The notes below the pieces were generated by a model, which searched no databases, had not been told where the DNA came from, and saw only the letters and a program-made list of their open reading frames with translations. The position numbers and the translations under genes were made by a program. Positions 19,448-27,823 of a stretch of 64,000 nucleotides of DNA are shown here, piece by piece. This DNA is from AP-15 sp963774345 (lineage in GTDB: Bacteria; Pseudomonadota; Alphaproteobacteria; ATCC43930; CGMCC-115725): assembly GCA_963774345.1 (NCBI GenBank), contig CAVZFB010000057.1:124001-188000 (forward strand). The letters are read 5' to 3'. Every line of letters starts with the position of its first letter. Position 1 is the first letter of the stretch.

Positions 19448-20293
19448 GTGGTTCCAGATTATTACTTAATTCACCAAATGGGAAAGGTCGCCTCACAGTC
19501 GGTCGAGGCGGCAATTCGCCATGCGTTCCCGGCCGCCAGAGTTGAGCGACACCATTACTTGAGCGATGCAAACCTGACATCGCTGCAGGTAATATGCAGG
19601 CTTCCGGGAGCTGGCAACGTCGGGGCCGAGCGCCAGTTGCATGCTGCGATAACGGCACGAGCCGACCTTATCGCGCGAGGCGAGCTTGGTGGGTGGGTTC
19701 TGAGCGGGTTTCGCGACCCGCTAAAGTGGGCAGTTTCTGGGTTTTTTCAAAATTTATCCGCCTATTGCCCCTGGCTCACCTATAAGGAGACGAACCTCCG
19801 CGACGAGAGCGCCCGGCTAATCTCCTTCTTTAACGCTGAATTCGAGAGAGTGTCATCCAACCGCCCACCGCTGACGTTCCAAGAGGGTCTGCTGGACTTC
19901 AAGTTGTGTAGCCCTGAGCGATGGTTTGATCGGGAATTTGTGAAGTTTCACGGGATAGATGTTTACGACTATCCGATGCGATCGGCGCCATACCTGATCA
20001 TTAGAAAGAACAACTTGAATTTTCTGCTCTACCGTTTCGAAGATCTGCCGATATCGTTCCACTCTTTGCTTGAGGCTATCGGTTTGCCTACCGATCCTTC
20101 CCTGTCAGCGCCTATGCGGCTTAACGTTACCAAAGATAAACCTGTGGGGAACTTGTATCACTCCTTTTGTCGTGCGTTCATGCCGACGGACGAAATGACA
20201 GAATACTATTTCGGAGGAAAATATTTTCGGCATTTCTACGGTGACTCCCAAGGCGACGCGCATGCCTTCCCCACGGTGGCCGGAGAGCGATGA
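19448..20293 (+). CDS. Putative capsular polysaccharide synthesis (NKWYS/sulfotransferase-like) protein
   Basis: A 281-residue protein from GTG 19448, preceded by AAGGAA. HQMGKVASQSVEAAI near the start resembles the phosphosulfate-binding loop of sulfotransferases, and FRDPLKWAVSGFF the 3'-phosphate loop (RxPxxxxxS). This arrangement is found in the 'putative capsular polysaccharide synthesis' NKWYS-type family. Codon use and GC are clearly different from the flanking core genes. The next gene begins 23 bases on, so they may be an operon. Donor and acceptor are unknown. Confidence 0.7.
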   Translation: MVPDYYLIHQMGKVASQSVEAAIRHAFPAARVERHHYLSDANLTSLQVICRLPGAGNVGAERQLHAAITARADLIARGELGGWVLSGFRDPLKWAVSGFFQNLSAYCPWLTYKETNLRDESARLISFFNAEFERVSSNRPPLTFQEGLLDFKLCSPERWFDREFVKFHGIDVYDYPMRSAPYLIIRKNNLNFLLYRFEDLPISFHSLLEAIGLPTDPSLSAPMRLNVTKDKPVGNLYHSFCRAFMPTDEMTEYYFGGKYFRHFYGDSQGDAHAFPTVAGER

Positions 20294-20316
20294 CCTCGAT
20301 GATAGGAGTTATGTGA

Positions 20317-21039
20317 GTGCTAATATTCCTGCAAGTGCCGAAAACGGGTGGTTCGACTCTGATTCACTTGCTGAGCGCGGCGCTGCAGCCAGCATTGCAT
20401 ATTCACCAGGCACCGGGCGTGCGCAAATTTCTAAGCCTTTCGCAGGTAGAACGTGATTTTCTGCGCCTGGTCGCTGGACACATGCCCTATGGGATTCATC
20501 GGTTTACCAATCAACGGTTCAGTTATTTTACTTTTCTGCGAGAGCCAATCGACCGCGTCGTGTCGGCGTACTACTATGTGAAAAGAACCACAGAACATCC
20601 GATGCGCCACCGGGTCGCGGCTGGCATATCGCTGCTGCAATATATGCAAGAGGCCGAAGACAACAGGTAAACCAGGCAACTCGGTCGTTACGATTTTGCC
20701 GAAATCTTGAGCCGCCCAAAATACTGGTGGGCTCGAATTCCGCTTCGTGGAGTCAACCGGGAGCATTTGGCGGTTGCGAAGGAAACTCTTCACAGTTGTC
20801 ACTTCGTTGGCCTCTACGAAAATTTCGCTGAGGACGTCTGTGAACTATTCGAGCGCCTTGGTCTACCGCGCCCGCTCGACATCCCCAGAGTGCTGGAGAG
20901 CGTCGGCAGGCCTCGTGTCGCCGAGTTGGAACCACACATTGTCGAGGAGATACGCAAGGAGCACCTTTTCGACTGCGAGCTTTATGAGTATGCCTGCCGC
21001 CTGAAAGACCTGCGCAAGAAGCAAGATTTTGGCGGATAG
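20317..21039 (+). pseudogene. Sulfotransferase family 2 protein with in-frame stop
   Basis: GTG 20317 starts LIFLQVPKTGGSTLIHLL, containing the PAPS 5'-phosphosulfate loop (PKTGGST); FLREPIDRVVSAYYYVK is the 3'-phosphate loop. After EAEDNR a TAA at 20668-20670 interrupts the frame, which then continues without shift as TRQLGRYDFAEILSRPKYWW to the end, GLYENFAEDVCELFERLG. Family members have Gln at the stop site, so a CAA or CAG to TAA change is the simplest cause. It is unlike the one-base indels elsewhere and may be a genuine nonsense mutation. If read through, the enzyme would transfer sulfate to a glycan. Confidence 0.75.
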
Positions 21040-21052
21040 CAGCCGGGCTCTC

Positions 21053-21829
21053 TCACCTGTGCACCAGCAGATCGAACCAATTGAAGTCATGGTTGTGCCA
21101 TTCGCAATCAAACACCAAGTCAATTTTGGCGGGGGCAAAGAAATATAACATCTTCTCCCAATCGTGATATTCCATCCAAGGCGTCCCGGGGCCATCGGTC
21201 AATTCGCCCCATTGCGAGAAGGGAAGCATCCCTTCGCGAATCCAGCGTGACTTTGGATAGGCGAGATGCAACCACCGACCGCCGGCGTTGAGGTGTGGGA
21301 GTAGCAATTGAATCTCGGCGCGGGTTATCTTAGCGGGCGCATTGAGTAAAGAGCCGATTGCCAGAACGGCATCAAACCCATAAGCCAGTCGTTCAAATGA
21401 CCGGTCATCTTGGATATAGAAGAATTCACCGGCGATGCCCTTCAGAGCGCAAATTCGCTCAACTACCCGCAGGTTGTCCTCGACGATATCGGCGAAGGTA
21501 ACGCGAGCGCCGTGTTCGGCGAAGTGAAGTGAGGAGACCGCAAGACCGCAACCGACATCGAGGATATTCCGGCCCTTTAGCTTGTCCCGATAAAGATCGT
21601 GGTACCAGCCGCGGATACCGTAGAACGGTCCCGTCGACGTCCCGTTGTACGCGCGATGCCAAAGCGCGAGAAGGTCCCGGTCCGGCATCATTAGAAGCTC
21701 GCCGGATTCGATACGAGTTTCTGCGTCCAAAGGGACCGTTCCCCATTTCTTTCGGAGCACTTCATAGGGGGACGACCATTCGGCTCCGACGCCATCCCCA
21801 CCCCAAACCTCTCCTTCGACGGCAGTCAC
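21053..21829 (-). CDS. Class I SAM-dependent methyltransferase
   Basis: A 258-residue methyltransferase with motif I NILDVGCGLAVSSLHFAE, motif II RVTFADIVEDN and FDAVLAIGSLLN. The extended N-terminus (RKKWGTVPLDAETRIESGEL) and aromatic C-terminus (CEWHNHDFNWFDLLV) are shared with uncharacterised methyltransferases found in sugar or antibiotic clusters. It converges on the sulfotransferase gene, 13 bases away. The acceptor is unknown. GC is lower than in adjacent hisE. Confidence 0.78.
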   Translation of the reverse strand: MTAVEGEVWGGDGVGAEWSSPYEVLRKKWGTVPLDAETRIESGELLMMPDRDLLALWHRAYNGTSTGPFYGIRGWYHDLYRDKLKGRNILDVGCGLAVSSLHFAEHGARVTFADIVEDNLRVVERICALKGIAGEFFYIQDDRSFERLAYGFDAVLAIGSLLNAPAKITRAEIQLLLPHLNAGGRWLHLAYPKSRWIREGMLPFSQWGELTDGPGTPWMEYHDWEKMLYFFAPAKIDLVFDCEWHNHDFNWFDLLVHR

Positions 21830-21930
21830 ACTTTGCTAATCCTAGTAACGGATGAAAGCAAAACGCCAGGATCTTCACTCTTCCCGAGAGGCGGAGGCTT
21901 CGTCCGGCCCCAAAAGTGATCTTGGTACAA

Positions 21931-22263
21931 TCATAGGTTTGCACGCCCGCGCTTTTCGTCGATCCCGGACTTGCCCTCGCGACGCGCCAGTTCGGCGGCG
22001 ACATCGCCAGGCGAAATGCCGACATCGGCCCACAGCACCAATAAATGATAGAGGAGATCGGCGCTCTCGCCGACGAGCTTTGCCGGGTCCCCCCGGACGC
22101 CCTCGATGACTGCCTCGACCGCCTCCTCGCCCAGCTTTTGGGCAATCTTGGTGCGGCCACGGGCAAACAGCCGGGCGGTATAGGAGGTCTGTGGATCGGC
22201 TCCGCGTCGGGCGCGGATTACCTGCCAGAGGCGGTCGAGGGTGGCGCCCAGATCTTTTGGCAC
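21931..22263 (-). CDS. hisE: Phosphoribosyl-ATP diphosphatase
   Basis: HisE, 110 residues, second step of histidine synthesis (PR-ATP to PR-AMP plus pyrophosphate). It is an all-alpha MazG-like NTP pyrophosphatase: KIAQKLGEEAVEAVIEG and ESADLLYHLLVLWADVG carry the acidic metal-binding residues EExxE and ExxD. It starts two bases after hisF ends, last gene of the operon. A separate hisI is not present in the window. Confidence 0.95.
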   Translation of the reverse strand: MPKDLGATLDRLWQVIRARRGADPQTSYTARLFARGRTKIAQKLGEEAVEAVIEGVRGDPAKLVGESADLLYHLLVLWADVGISPGDVAAELARREGKSGIDEKRGRANL

Positions 22264-22265
22264 GG

Positions 22266-23024
22266 CTAACTCCGCACCGGGATGCCGCAGGCGGTGAGCC
22301 GGGCCTTGGCCTCGCCGATCCGACAGGTCCCGAAGTGAAAGACCGAGGCTGCGAGGACTGCGGTCGCGTGACCATCACGAATGCCCTCGACCAGGTGATC
22401 GAGGGTGCCGACCCCGCCCGAGGCGATAACCGGCACCCGAACTGCATCGGCGACGGCTCGCGTCAGGGCAATGTCGAACCCCGATTTGGTGCCGTCCCGA
22501 TCCATCGAGGTCAGCAGAATTTCTCCGGCGCCGTAATCAGCAAGTCGGCTGGCCCAGTCGACCGCGTCGATGCCGGTCGGCCGTCGTCCGCCATGGGTGA
22601 AGACCTCCCATCGCGCCCCCGCCGACGCTTTGGCATCGATCGCGGCGACGATGCACTGGCTGCCGAATTTCTGCGCCGCCTCGCGGACGAAGTCGGGCCG
22701 GGCCACGGCGGCGGTGTTGATCGACACCTTGTCGGAGCCGGCGAGCAATAGGCGGCGGATATCCTCGACCGTGCGCACCCCACCGCCGACGGTCAGCGGC
22801 ATGAAACATTCCTCGGCAGTGCGGCGAACCACATCGTAGAGCGTGTCGCGCCCTTCAGCGCTGGCGGTGATGTCGAGAAAGCACAGCTCGTCGGCCCCCT
22901 CGCGATCGTAGAACCGCGCCTGAGCCACCGGATCGCCGGCATCGACAAGATCGATAAAGTTGACGCCTTTGACGACCCGCCCGTCCTTGACGTCGAGACA
23001 AGGGATGACGCGCATCTTCAGCAT
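22266..23024 (-). CDS. hisF: Imidazole glycerol phosphate synthase cyclase subunit
   Basis: HisF, 252 residues, a (beta/alpha)8 barrel that uses ammonia from HisH to turn PRFAR into IGP and AICAR. Markers: MRVIPCLDVKDGRVVKGVNF (catalytic Asp11), DELCFLDITAS, LTVGGGVRTVEDIRRLL, LLTSMDRDGTKSGFD (catalytic Asp130) and PVIASGGVGTLDHL. Its start overlaps the end of hisA by 7 bases. Confidence 0.97.
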   Translation of the reverse strand: MLKMRVIPCLDVKDGRVVKGVNFIDLVDAGDPVAQARFYDREGADELCFLDITASAEGRDTLYDVVRRTAEECFMPLTVGGGVRTVEDIRRLLLAGSDKVSINTAAVARPDFVREAAQKFGSQCIVAAIDAKASAGARWEVFTHGGRRPTGIDAVDWASRLADYGAGEILLTSMDRDGTKSGFDIALTRAVADAVRVPVIASGGVGTLDHLVEGIRDGHATAVLAASVFHFGTCRIGEAKARLTACGIPVRS

Positions 23025-23755
23025 GCCGGCCTCTCCGCCATCAGGCGCAACGCCGCTTGCGGGTCGATCCGTCCGTCATAGAGTGCGCGCCCGCAGATCA
23101 CGCCAGCGATGCCGTCGGCCTCGTACCTCTTGAGCGCAGCGAGGTCGGCGAGCGAGGCAACCCCGCCCGAGGCAATGACCGGGACCCGAACCTGGCGCGC
23201 CAGATCAGCTGTCGCGGCGGCATCGACCCCGCCGAGCGCCCCGTCGCGGGCGATGTCGGTGTGGATAATCGCCGCGATCCCGCAATCCTCAAAGCGGCGC
23301 GCCAGTTCGACGACGCCGATCTCGGTCGTCTCGGTCCAGCCCGCGATCGCGACCCGCCCGCCGCGTGCATCTATGCCCACGGCGATCTTTCCCGGGTGAT
23401 CGGCGGCGGCCCACCGGACCAATTCAGGATCGCGCAGCGCGGCCGTGCCGAGCACGATGCGATCAATCCCGAGCCCGAGCCATTGCTCGATCGCGCTGCG
23501 GTCGCGAATGCCGCCGCCCAACTGGATATGCAGCCCGACGGCATCGCGAATCGCAGCCACCGCAGTCCCATTGACCGAGCGGCCGGCAAAGGCGCCGTTG
23601 AGATCGACGATGTGCAGCCATTCGAAACCGGCGTCCGCGAACTGCAACGCCTGCGCCGCCGGATCGTCGTTGAACACGGTGGCGCTCGCCATCTCGCCGC
23701 GCACCAGACGAACACAGGCGCCATCCTTAAGATCGATCGCCGGGTAGAGGATCAC
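23018..23755 (-). CDS. hisA: ProFAR isomerase
   Basis: HisA, 245 residues, the isomerase producing PRFAR. ILYPAIDLKDGACVRLVRGE (catalytic Asp8), LQLGGGIRDR-like HIQLGGGIRD, HTDIARDGALGGVD (catalytic Asp about 130) and PVIASGGVASLADL are diagnostic. The start is taken at GTG 23755 because the conserved family start is ILYPAIDLKDG; a GTG four codons upstream is possible. Between this gene and the GNAT gene lies a palindromic repeat. Confidence 0.95.
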   Translation of the reverse strand: MILYPAIDLKDGACVRLVRGEMASATVFNDDPAAQALQFADAGFEWLHIVDLNGAFAGRSVNGTAVAAIRDAVGLHIQLGGGIRDRSAIEQWLGLGIDRIVLGTAALRDPELVRWAAADHPGKIAVGIDARGGRVAIAGWTETTEIGVVELARRFEDCGIAAIIHTDIARDGALGGVDAAATADLARQVRVPVIASGGVASLADLAALKRYEADGIAGVICGRALYDGRIDPQAALRLMAERPAC

Positions 23756-23774
23756 GGCCGGCCCCACACCCCAG

Positions 23775-23800
23775 CCCTCTCCGCGCTCGCGGGGAGAGGG
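23775..23800. repeat. Intergenic GC-rich palindrome
   Basis: CCCTCTCC at 23775-23782 pairs with GGAGAGGG at 23793-23800 around a GC loop. It is embedded in a CCCCAGCCCTCTCC-type block, and is related to the palindrome inside the cyclase gene at 10775. No T-run follows, so it is not a normal intrinsic terminator, although it could affect mRNA stability between the GNAT and hisA genes. Confidence 0.65.
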
Positions 23801-23857
23801 AGGGACCGGCGCAGCGGGAGGGTAAGGGCCAACTCAAGATAACTCAGTGCCAGAGGA

Positions 23858-24415
23858 TCACGAGCGCGCCGGAACGTCGTCGAGCAGCTTGTAGTAGTAG
23901 TGACCCGGCACGATCCGGCCTTCGACTTGCGCATAGACCGGGTGGGTGCCCCAGCGGCGATACCCCAGACTCTCGTAGAGGCCGATCGCAGCCTTCTGGG
24001 TGTCGCGCAAATCGAGGTTGAGGACGGCCAGCCCCAATTCCCGGCCGAGCCGCTCAATCTCCAGCACGATGCCGCGGCCGAGGCCGTGGCCGCGGGCCCA
24101 CGGCGCCACGAACGCGCTCGTCAAGGTACCGGCGAAGGCTTGCGCTTCGTTGTTGCGCGGGGCGCGGCTGAGTTGCGCGGAGCCGGCCACGACCCCCTCC
24201 AAGCGGCCGACGACGAGCCGGCGCTCAGGGACCAGCAGCACGCCCTTCCAATAATTTTCCAGGACCTGACGCGGCGGCGGCTTTAACCAGCCGAATCCCC
24301 CACCCTCGGTGATCGCGCTCTCGGTCGCCTCGCAAAGATTCTCGAGATCGTTGCCCGAATAGCGGGTGAGCCGCTCGACCGAGATCGCCGCGACGGTATT
24401 CCGGCTATCGCTCAT
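23858..24415 (-). CDS. GNAT-family N-acetyltransferase inside the his operon
   Basis: A 185-residue GNAT protein. Acetyl-CoA-binding motif A is AFVAPWARGHGLGRGIVLEIE (R/Q-x-x-G-x-G/A), motif B is LNLDLRDTQKAAIGLYESLG-like with Tyr, and YRRWGTHPVYAQVEG closes the fold. Its ATG overlaps the hisH stop (ATGA at 24412-24415), which implies translational coupling with hisH. Substrate unknown; similar GNAT genes occur in his operons of other alphaproteobacteria, where their role is also unknown. Confidence 0.85.
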   Translation of the reverse strand: MSDSRNTVAAISVERLTRYSGNDLENLCEATESAITEGGGFGWLKPPPRQVLENYWKGVLLVPERRLVVGRLEGVVAGSAQLSRAPRNNEAQAFAGTLTSAFVAPWARGHGLGRGIVLEIERLGRELGLAVLNLDLRDTQKAAIGLYESLGYRRWGTHPVYAQVEGRIVPGHYYYKLLDDVPARS

Positions 24416-25053
24416 GGGCTCCATCGCAAAAAGTTTCCAATCAACCGCAGCCCCGCTTGCTGGCTTTTCTCGGGGTGAAACTGGGTTCCGGCGAGATTGT
24501 CGCACCCGACGACCGCGGCGAGCGGCCCGCCGTAATCGGTGACCGCCAGGAGGTCGCGCGCGTTGGCCAGCCGGAAATGATAGCTGTGCACGAAATAGGC
24601 GTGCGCGCCGGCTCCGAACCCGTCGAGCAGCGGGTGAGACGACCGCGGCTCGATTTCGTTCCATCCCATATGCGGGATCTTCATCGCCGAATCCGCGGGC
24701 TCGATCGCCACCACCTCGCCGTCGATCCAGCCGAGGCCGTCGAGGGTCTCGAATTCGCGACCGCGCTCTGCCATCAGCTGCATGCCGACGCAGATCCCGA
24801 GGAACGGACGCGCACGAGCCCTAACCGCCTCATTCAGCGCTTGTTCGAGACCGGAAACCGCGGCAAGCCCGCGCCGGCAGTCGGCAAAGGCGCCGACCCC
24901 GGGGAGGACAAGGCGGTCGGCACCGGCAATCGTCTCGGGCGCGCTGGTCACCCTGATTTCGGCGGAAATGCCATTCTCGGCCACCGCGCGCTCGAACGCC
25001 TTCGCCGCCGAGCGTAGATTGCCCGAGCCGTAATCGACGATCGCGACGATCAT
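24412..25053 (-). CDS. hisH: Imidazole glycerol phosphate synthase glutaminase subunit
   Basis: HisH, 213 residues, hydrolyses glutamine and passes ammonia to HisF. IVDYGSGNLRS at the N-terminus, nucleophile elbow FLGICVGMQ (Cys) and GTQFHPEKSQ (His and Glu) make up the class I amidotransferase triad. ATG 25053 shares its A with the hisB stop (TGATG). Confidence 0.96.
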   Translation of the reverse strand: MIVAIVDYGSGNLRSAAKAFERAVAENGISAEIRVTSAPETIAGADRLVLPGVGAFADCRRGLAAVSGLEQALNEAVRARARPFLGICVGMQLMAERGREFETLDGLGWIDGEVVAIEPADSAMKIPHMGWNEIEPRSSHPLLDGFGAGAHAYFVHSYHFRLANARDLLAVTDYGGPLAAVVGCDNLAGTQFHPEKSQQAGLRLIGNFLRWSP

Positions 25054-25652
25054 CACAAAGTGCCGCCGAGGACGCCCTTGGTTGACGGGACCGCTCCCTG
25101 CCGTCGCGGATCGACCTCGACCGCCTGGCGCAACGCCCGGGCGAGACCCTTGAAGCAGGATTCGATGATGTGATGGTTGTTCTCGCCATAGAGGTTCTCG
25201 ACATGGAGCGTGACCCCCGCCGATTGGGCAAAGGCCTGGAACCACTCCTTGAACAACTCAGTATCCATCTCGCCGAGTTTCGGTCGGGTAAACGCCACCT
25301 TCCACACCAGATAGGGTCGGTTCGAGGCGTCTAAGCTGACGCGTGTCAAAGTTTCGTCCATCGGGATTACCGCGTGCCCGTAGCGCGCAATGCCGGCGCG
25401 GCTCCCCAGAGCCTTCGACACCGCCTCGCCGACGACATAGCCGGTGTCTTCGGTGGTGTGATGAAAATCGATGTGCAGATCGCCGATTGCCTGCAGTTTG
25501 ACGTCGATCAGGCTGTGCTTGGCTAACTGTTCGAGCATGTGATCGAGGAAGCCGATACCGGTCGATATTTCGGCGGCGCCGCTGCCGTCGAGATCGACCC
25601 GGCCGCTGATTTGCGTCTCCTTGGTGTTGCGTTCAACCGTAGCCACCCGCAC
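25053..25652 (-). CDS. hisB: Imidazoleglycerol-phosphate dehydratase
   Basis: Monofunctional HisB, 199 residues. DFHHTTEDTGYVVG and ENNHHIIESCFKGLARAL are the two His-rich manganese sites of the duplicated fold. Start GTG 25652 is chosen because GAGGAGAGCATC precedes it and the conserved start is RVATVERNTKETQI; reading further upstream overlaps the divergent promoter region. First gene of the his operon (hisB-hisH-GNAT-hisA-hisF-hisE), divergent from hslV. Confidence 0.95.
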   Translation of the reverse strand: MRVATVERNTKETQISGRVDLDGSGAAEISTGIGFLDHMLEQLAKHSLIDVKLQAIGDLHIDFHHTTEDTGYVVGEAVSKALGSRAGIARYGHAVIPMDETLTRVSLDASNRPYLVWKVAFTRPKLGEMDTELFKEWFQAFAQSAGVTLHVENLYGENNHHIIESCFKGLARALRQAVEVDPRRQGAVPSTKGVLGGTL

Positions 25653-25815
25653 GATGCTCTCCTCTATCGCCGCTGGACCGCGACCCAGTGTATTTAGCAA
25701 TTCCGGGGTGCGCTTGCCACTGTCCGACGGTCGGCTTGACCATGAAGCCGTTGCGCCCACATCTCAGTCTTCCGAGTTTCAAGCGCCTGCAGCGCCAGCT
25801 CCCCGAAAAAAGCGC
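25653..25815. promoter_or_regulatory. Divergent intergenic region between hisB and hslV
   Basis: This 163-base gap lies between the start codons of two operons facing away from each other, so it must hold both promoters. I see no clear sigma-32 or sigma-70 box, no leader peptide rich in His codons and no terminator hairpin, so attenuation of the his operon is not evident. Confidence 0.5.
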
Positions 25816-26370
25816 ATGGAAAACTTCGACAGCGACGCTTGGCACGGCACGACGATCCTGTGCGTCCGCAAGGGCGGCCAGGTCGTAGTCGCCGGCGATG
25901 GTCAAGTCACGATGGGCCAGACGGTGATGAAGTCGAACGCGCGCAAATTGCGGCGACTGGCCAGCGGATCGGTGATCGCCGGCTTTGCCGGCGCCACCGC
26001 TGACGCGATCGCCTTGTTTGAGCGGCTCGAGGCCAAGCTCGAGCAATATGCCGGACAATTGCCCCGCGCCTGCGTCGAACTTGCCAAGGAATGGCGTACC
26101 GACCGCTATCTGCGCCGCCTCGAAGCAATGATGGCAGTGGCCGACAAGAGCGTATCCTTGATCCTGTCGGGAACCGGCGACGTGCTCGAACCTGAGGACG
26201 GGATCATCGGCATCGGCTCGGGCGGCGGCTACGCGCTGGCCGCGGCGCGGGCCCTGATCGGCGTTGACGGCCTCGACGCCGAAGAAATAGCGCGCCGCGC
26301 GATGGCAATCGCCGCCGGGATCTGCATCTATACCAACGACAAGATCACCTTAGAGAAACTCGACAACTAA
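25816..26370 (+). CDS. hslV: ATP-dependent protease subunit HslV
   Basis: HslV (ClpQ), 184 residues, the proteasome-like peptidase of the HslUV complex in the cytoplasm. The catalytic N-terminal Thr is in WHGTTILCVRKGG (Thr12 before processing); GDGQVTMGQTVMK, GFAGATADA and IGIGSGGGYALAAARAL are diagnostic, as is the Asp/Lys pair in this fold. ATG 25816 is the family start; the frame is open further up but without similarity. hslU follows 6 bases after its stop. Confidence 0.96.
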   Translation: MENFDSDAWHGTTILCVRKGGQVVVAGDGQVTMGQTVMKSNARKLRRLASGSVIAGFAGATADAIALFERLEAKLEQYAGQLPRACVELAKEWRTDRYLRRLEAMMAVADKSVSLILSGTGDVLEPEDGIIGIGSGGGYALAAARALIGVDGLDAEEIARRAMAIAAGICIYTNDKITLEKLDN

Positions 26371-26376
26371 CACCCG

Positions 26377-27699
26377 ATGCCATCTTTCAGCCCGCGCGAG
26401 ATTGTTTCCGAGCTCGACCGCTACATCGTCGGCCAGCACGACGCCAAGCGTGCAGTTGCAATCGCACTCAGAAACCGCTGGCGCCGTCAGCAGCTCGCCC
26501 CCGAGCTGCGCGAAGAAGTATTACCCAAAAATATCCTGATGATCGGCCCGACCGGCTGCGGCAAGACCGAGATTGCCCGCCGACTCGCCCGACTCGCGCA
26601 AGCCCCCTTCGTCAAGGTCGAGGCGACCAAATTCACCGAGGTCGGCTATGTCGGCCGCGACGTCGAGCAGATCGTGCGCGACCTGGTCGAGATCGCGATC
26701 GCGATGACCCGCGAGCGGCTGCGCAAGGAGGTCGAGCCCAAAGCCGAGCTGGCCGCCGAGGAGCGCGTGCTCGAAGCGCTGGTCGGCTCGACTGCCAGCG
26801 CCGATACGCGCCAAAAATTCCGCAAGCAGTTGCGCGAGGGAGCGCTCGACGAGCGCGAAATCGAGGTCGCGGTGCAGGAAAGTGCGGCGGCCAATTTGCC
26901 GACCTTCGAGATCCCGGGCATGCCCGGCGCGCAGATGGGAATGCTCAACCTCGGCGACATTTTCGGCAAGACCTTCGGCACCCGCTCGAAGCCGAAGAAG
27001 ATGACGGTCGCCGACAGTCACCGCGTGTTGATCGCCGAGGAGAGCGACAAGCTCCTCGATCAAGAAATGGTCGTGCGCGAGGCGGTCGGCGCCGTCGAGC
27101 AGAACGGCATCGTCTTCATCGACGAGATCGACAAGATCAGTGGGCGCGGCGAGCGCGCCGGCGGCGGCGCCCCCGATGTCAGCCGCGAGGGCGTCCAGCG
27201 CGACCTCTTGCCGTTGATCGAAGGCACCACCGTCGCGACCAAGCACGGCGCCGTCAAGACCGACCACATCCTGTTCATCGCGTCGGGCGCGTTTCACCAG
27301 TCGAAGCCTTCCGATCTGCTGCCTGAATTGCAGGGTCGGCTGCCGATCCGGGTCGAATTGAAGGCGCTCGACCGCAGCGATTTCCGCCGCATCCTGGTCG
27401 AGCCCGAGGCAAGCCTGATCAAGCAATACAAGGCATTGCTGGCGACCGAAGGCGTCACCCTAGATTTCGACGAGGCGGCGATCGACGAGCTGGCGTTGCT
27501 GGCCGAGGAGATCAACACCGCGGTCGAGAATATCGGCGCGCGACGCCTGCACACGATCCTCGAACGGCTGTTGGAAGAGATCAGCTTTACCGCCTCCGAC
27601 CGGCCCAACGGCACCCTGGTCCAGATCGACCGCGATTATGTCCGCGAGCAAGTCGGCGCGCTTGCCCAAAACGCCGACTTGTCCAAATTCATTCTGTGA
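26377..27699 (+). CDS. hslU: HslUV ATPase subunit HslU
   Basis: HslU (ClpY), 440 residues, the AAA+ unfoldase that feeds HslV. SPREIVSELDRYIVGQ starts it; Walker A GPTGCGKTE at about 57-65; pore-loop segment VGYVGRD; Walker B VFIDEIDK at about 250; sensor/arginine part GRLPIRVEL; and the C-terminal tail ending DLSKFIL, whose last residues insert into HslV. Full length and intact. Confidence 0.97.
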   Translation: MPSFSPREIVSELDRYIVGQHDAKRAVAIALRNRWRRQQLAPELREEVLPKNILMIGPTGCGKTEIARRLARLAQAPFVKVEATKFTEVGYVGRDVEQIVRDLVEIAIAMTRERLRKEVEPKAELAAEERVLEALVGSTASADTRQKFRKQLREGALDEREIEVAVQESAAANLPTFEIPGMPGAQMGMLNLGDIFGKTFGTRSKPKKMTVADSHRVLIAEESDKLLDQEMVVREAVGAVEQNGIVFIDEIDKISGRGERAGGGAPDVSREGVQRDLLPLIEGTTVATKHGAVKTDHILFIASGAFHQSKPSDLLPELQGRLPIRVELKALDRSDFRRILVEPEASLIKQYKALLATEGVTLDFDEAAIDELALLAEEINTAVENIGARRLHTILERLLEEISFTASDRPNGTLVQIDRDYVREQVGALAQNADLSKFIL

Positions 27700-27823
27700 G
27701 CCGCCGCGAGCGGAGCTGGCGCAGACGCCGGCGCACGGTCCAGTTAACTGGGATACCCAAGCGTTCCCATCCGAGCGTTATCGTGTAACCGCTGCAACAC
27801 GGCCAAGGCACAGGGAGGCGGAC

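Noticed and set aside
23775..23800. Intrinsic terminator of the GNAT-hisA gap
   Set aside because: The hairpin is GC-rich but no T-run follows on either strand, and it belongs to a repeat type also found inside a coding region.
26521..27426. A 301-codon frame antisense to hslU
   Set aside because: Leu/Asp/Gly-rich antisense translation with no similarity; hslU is certain.
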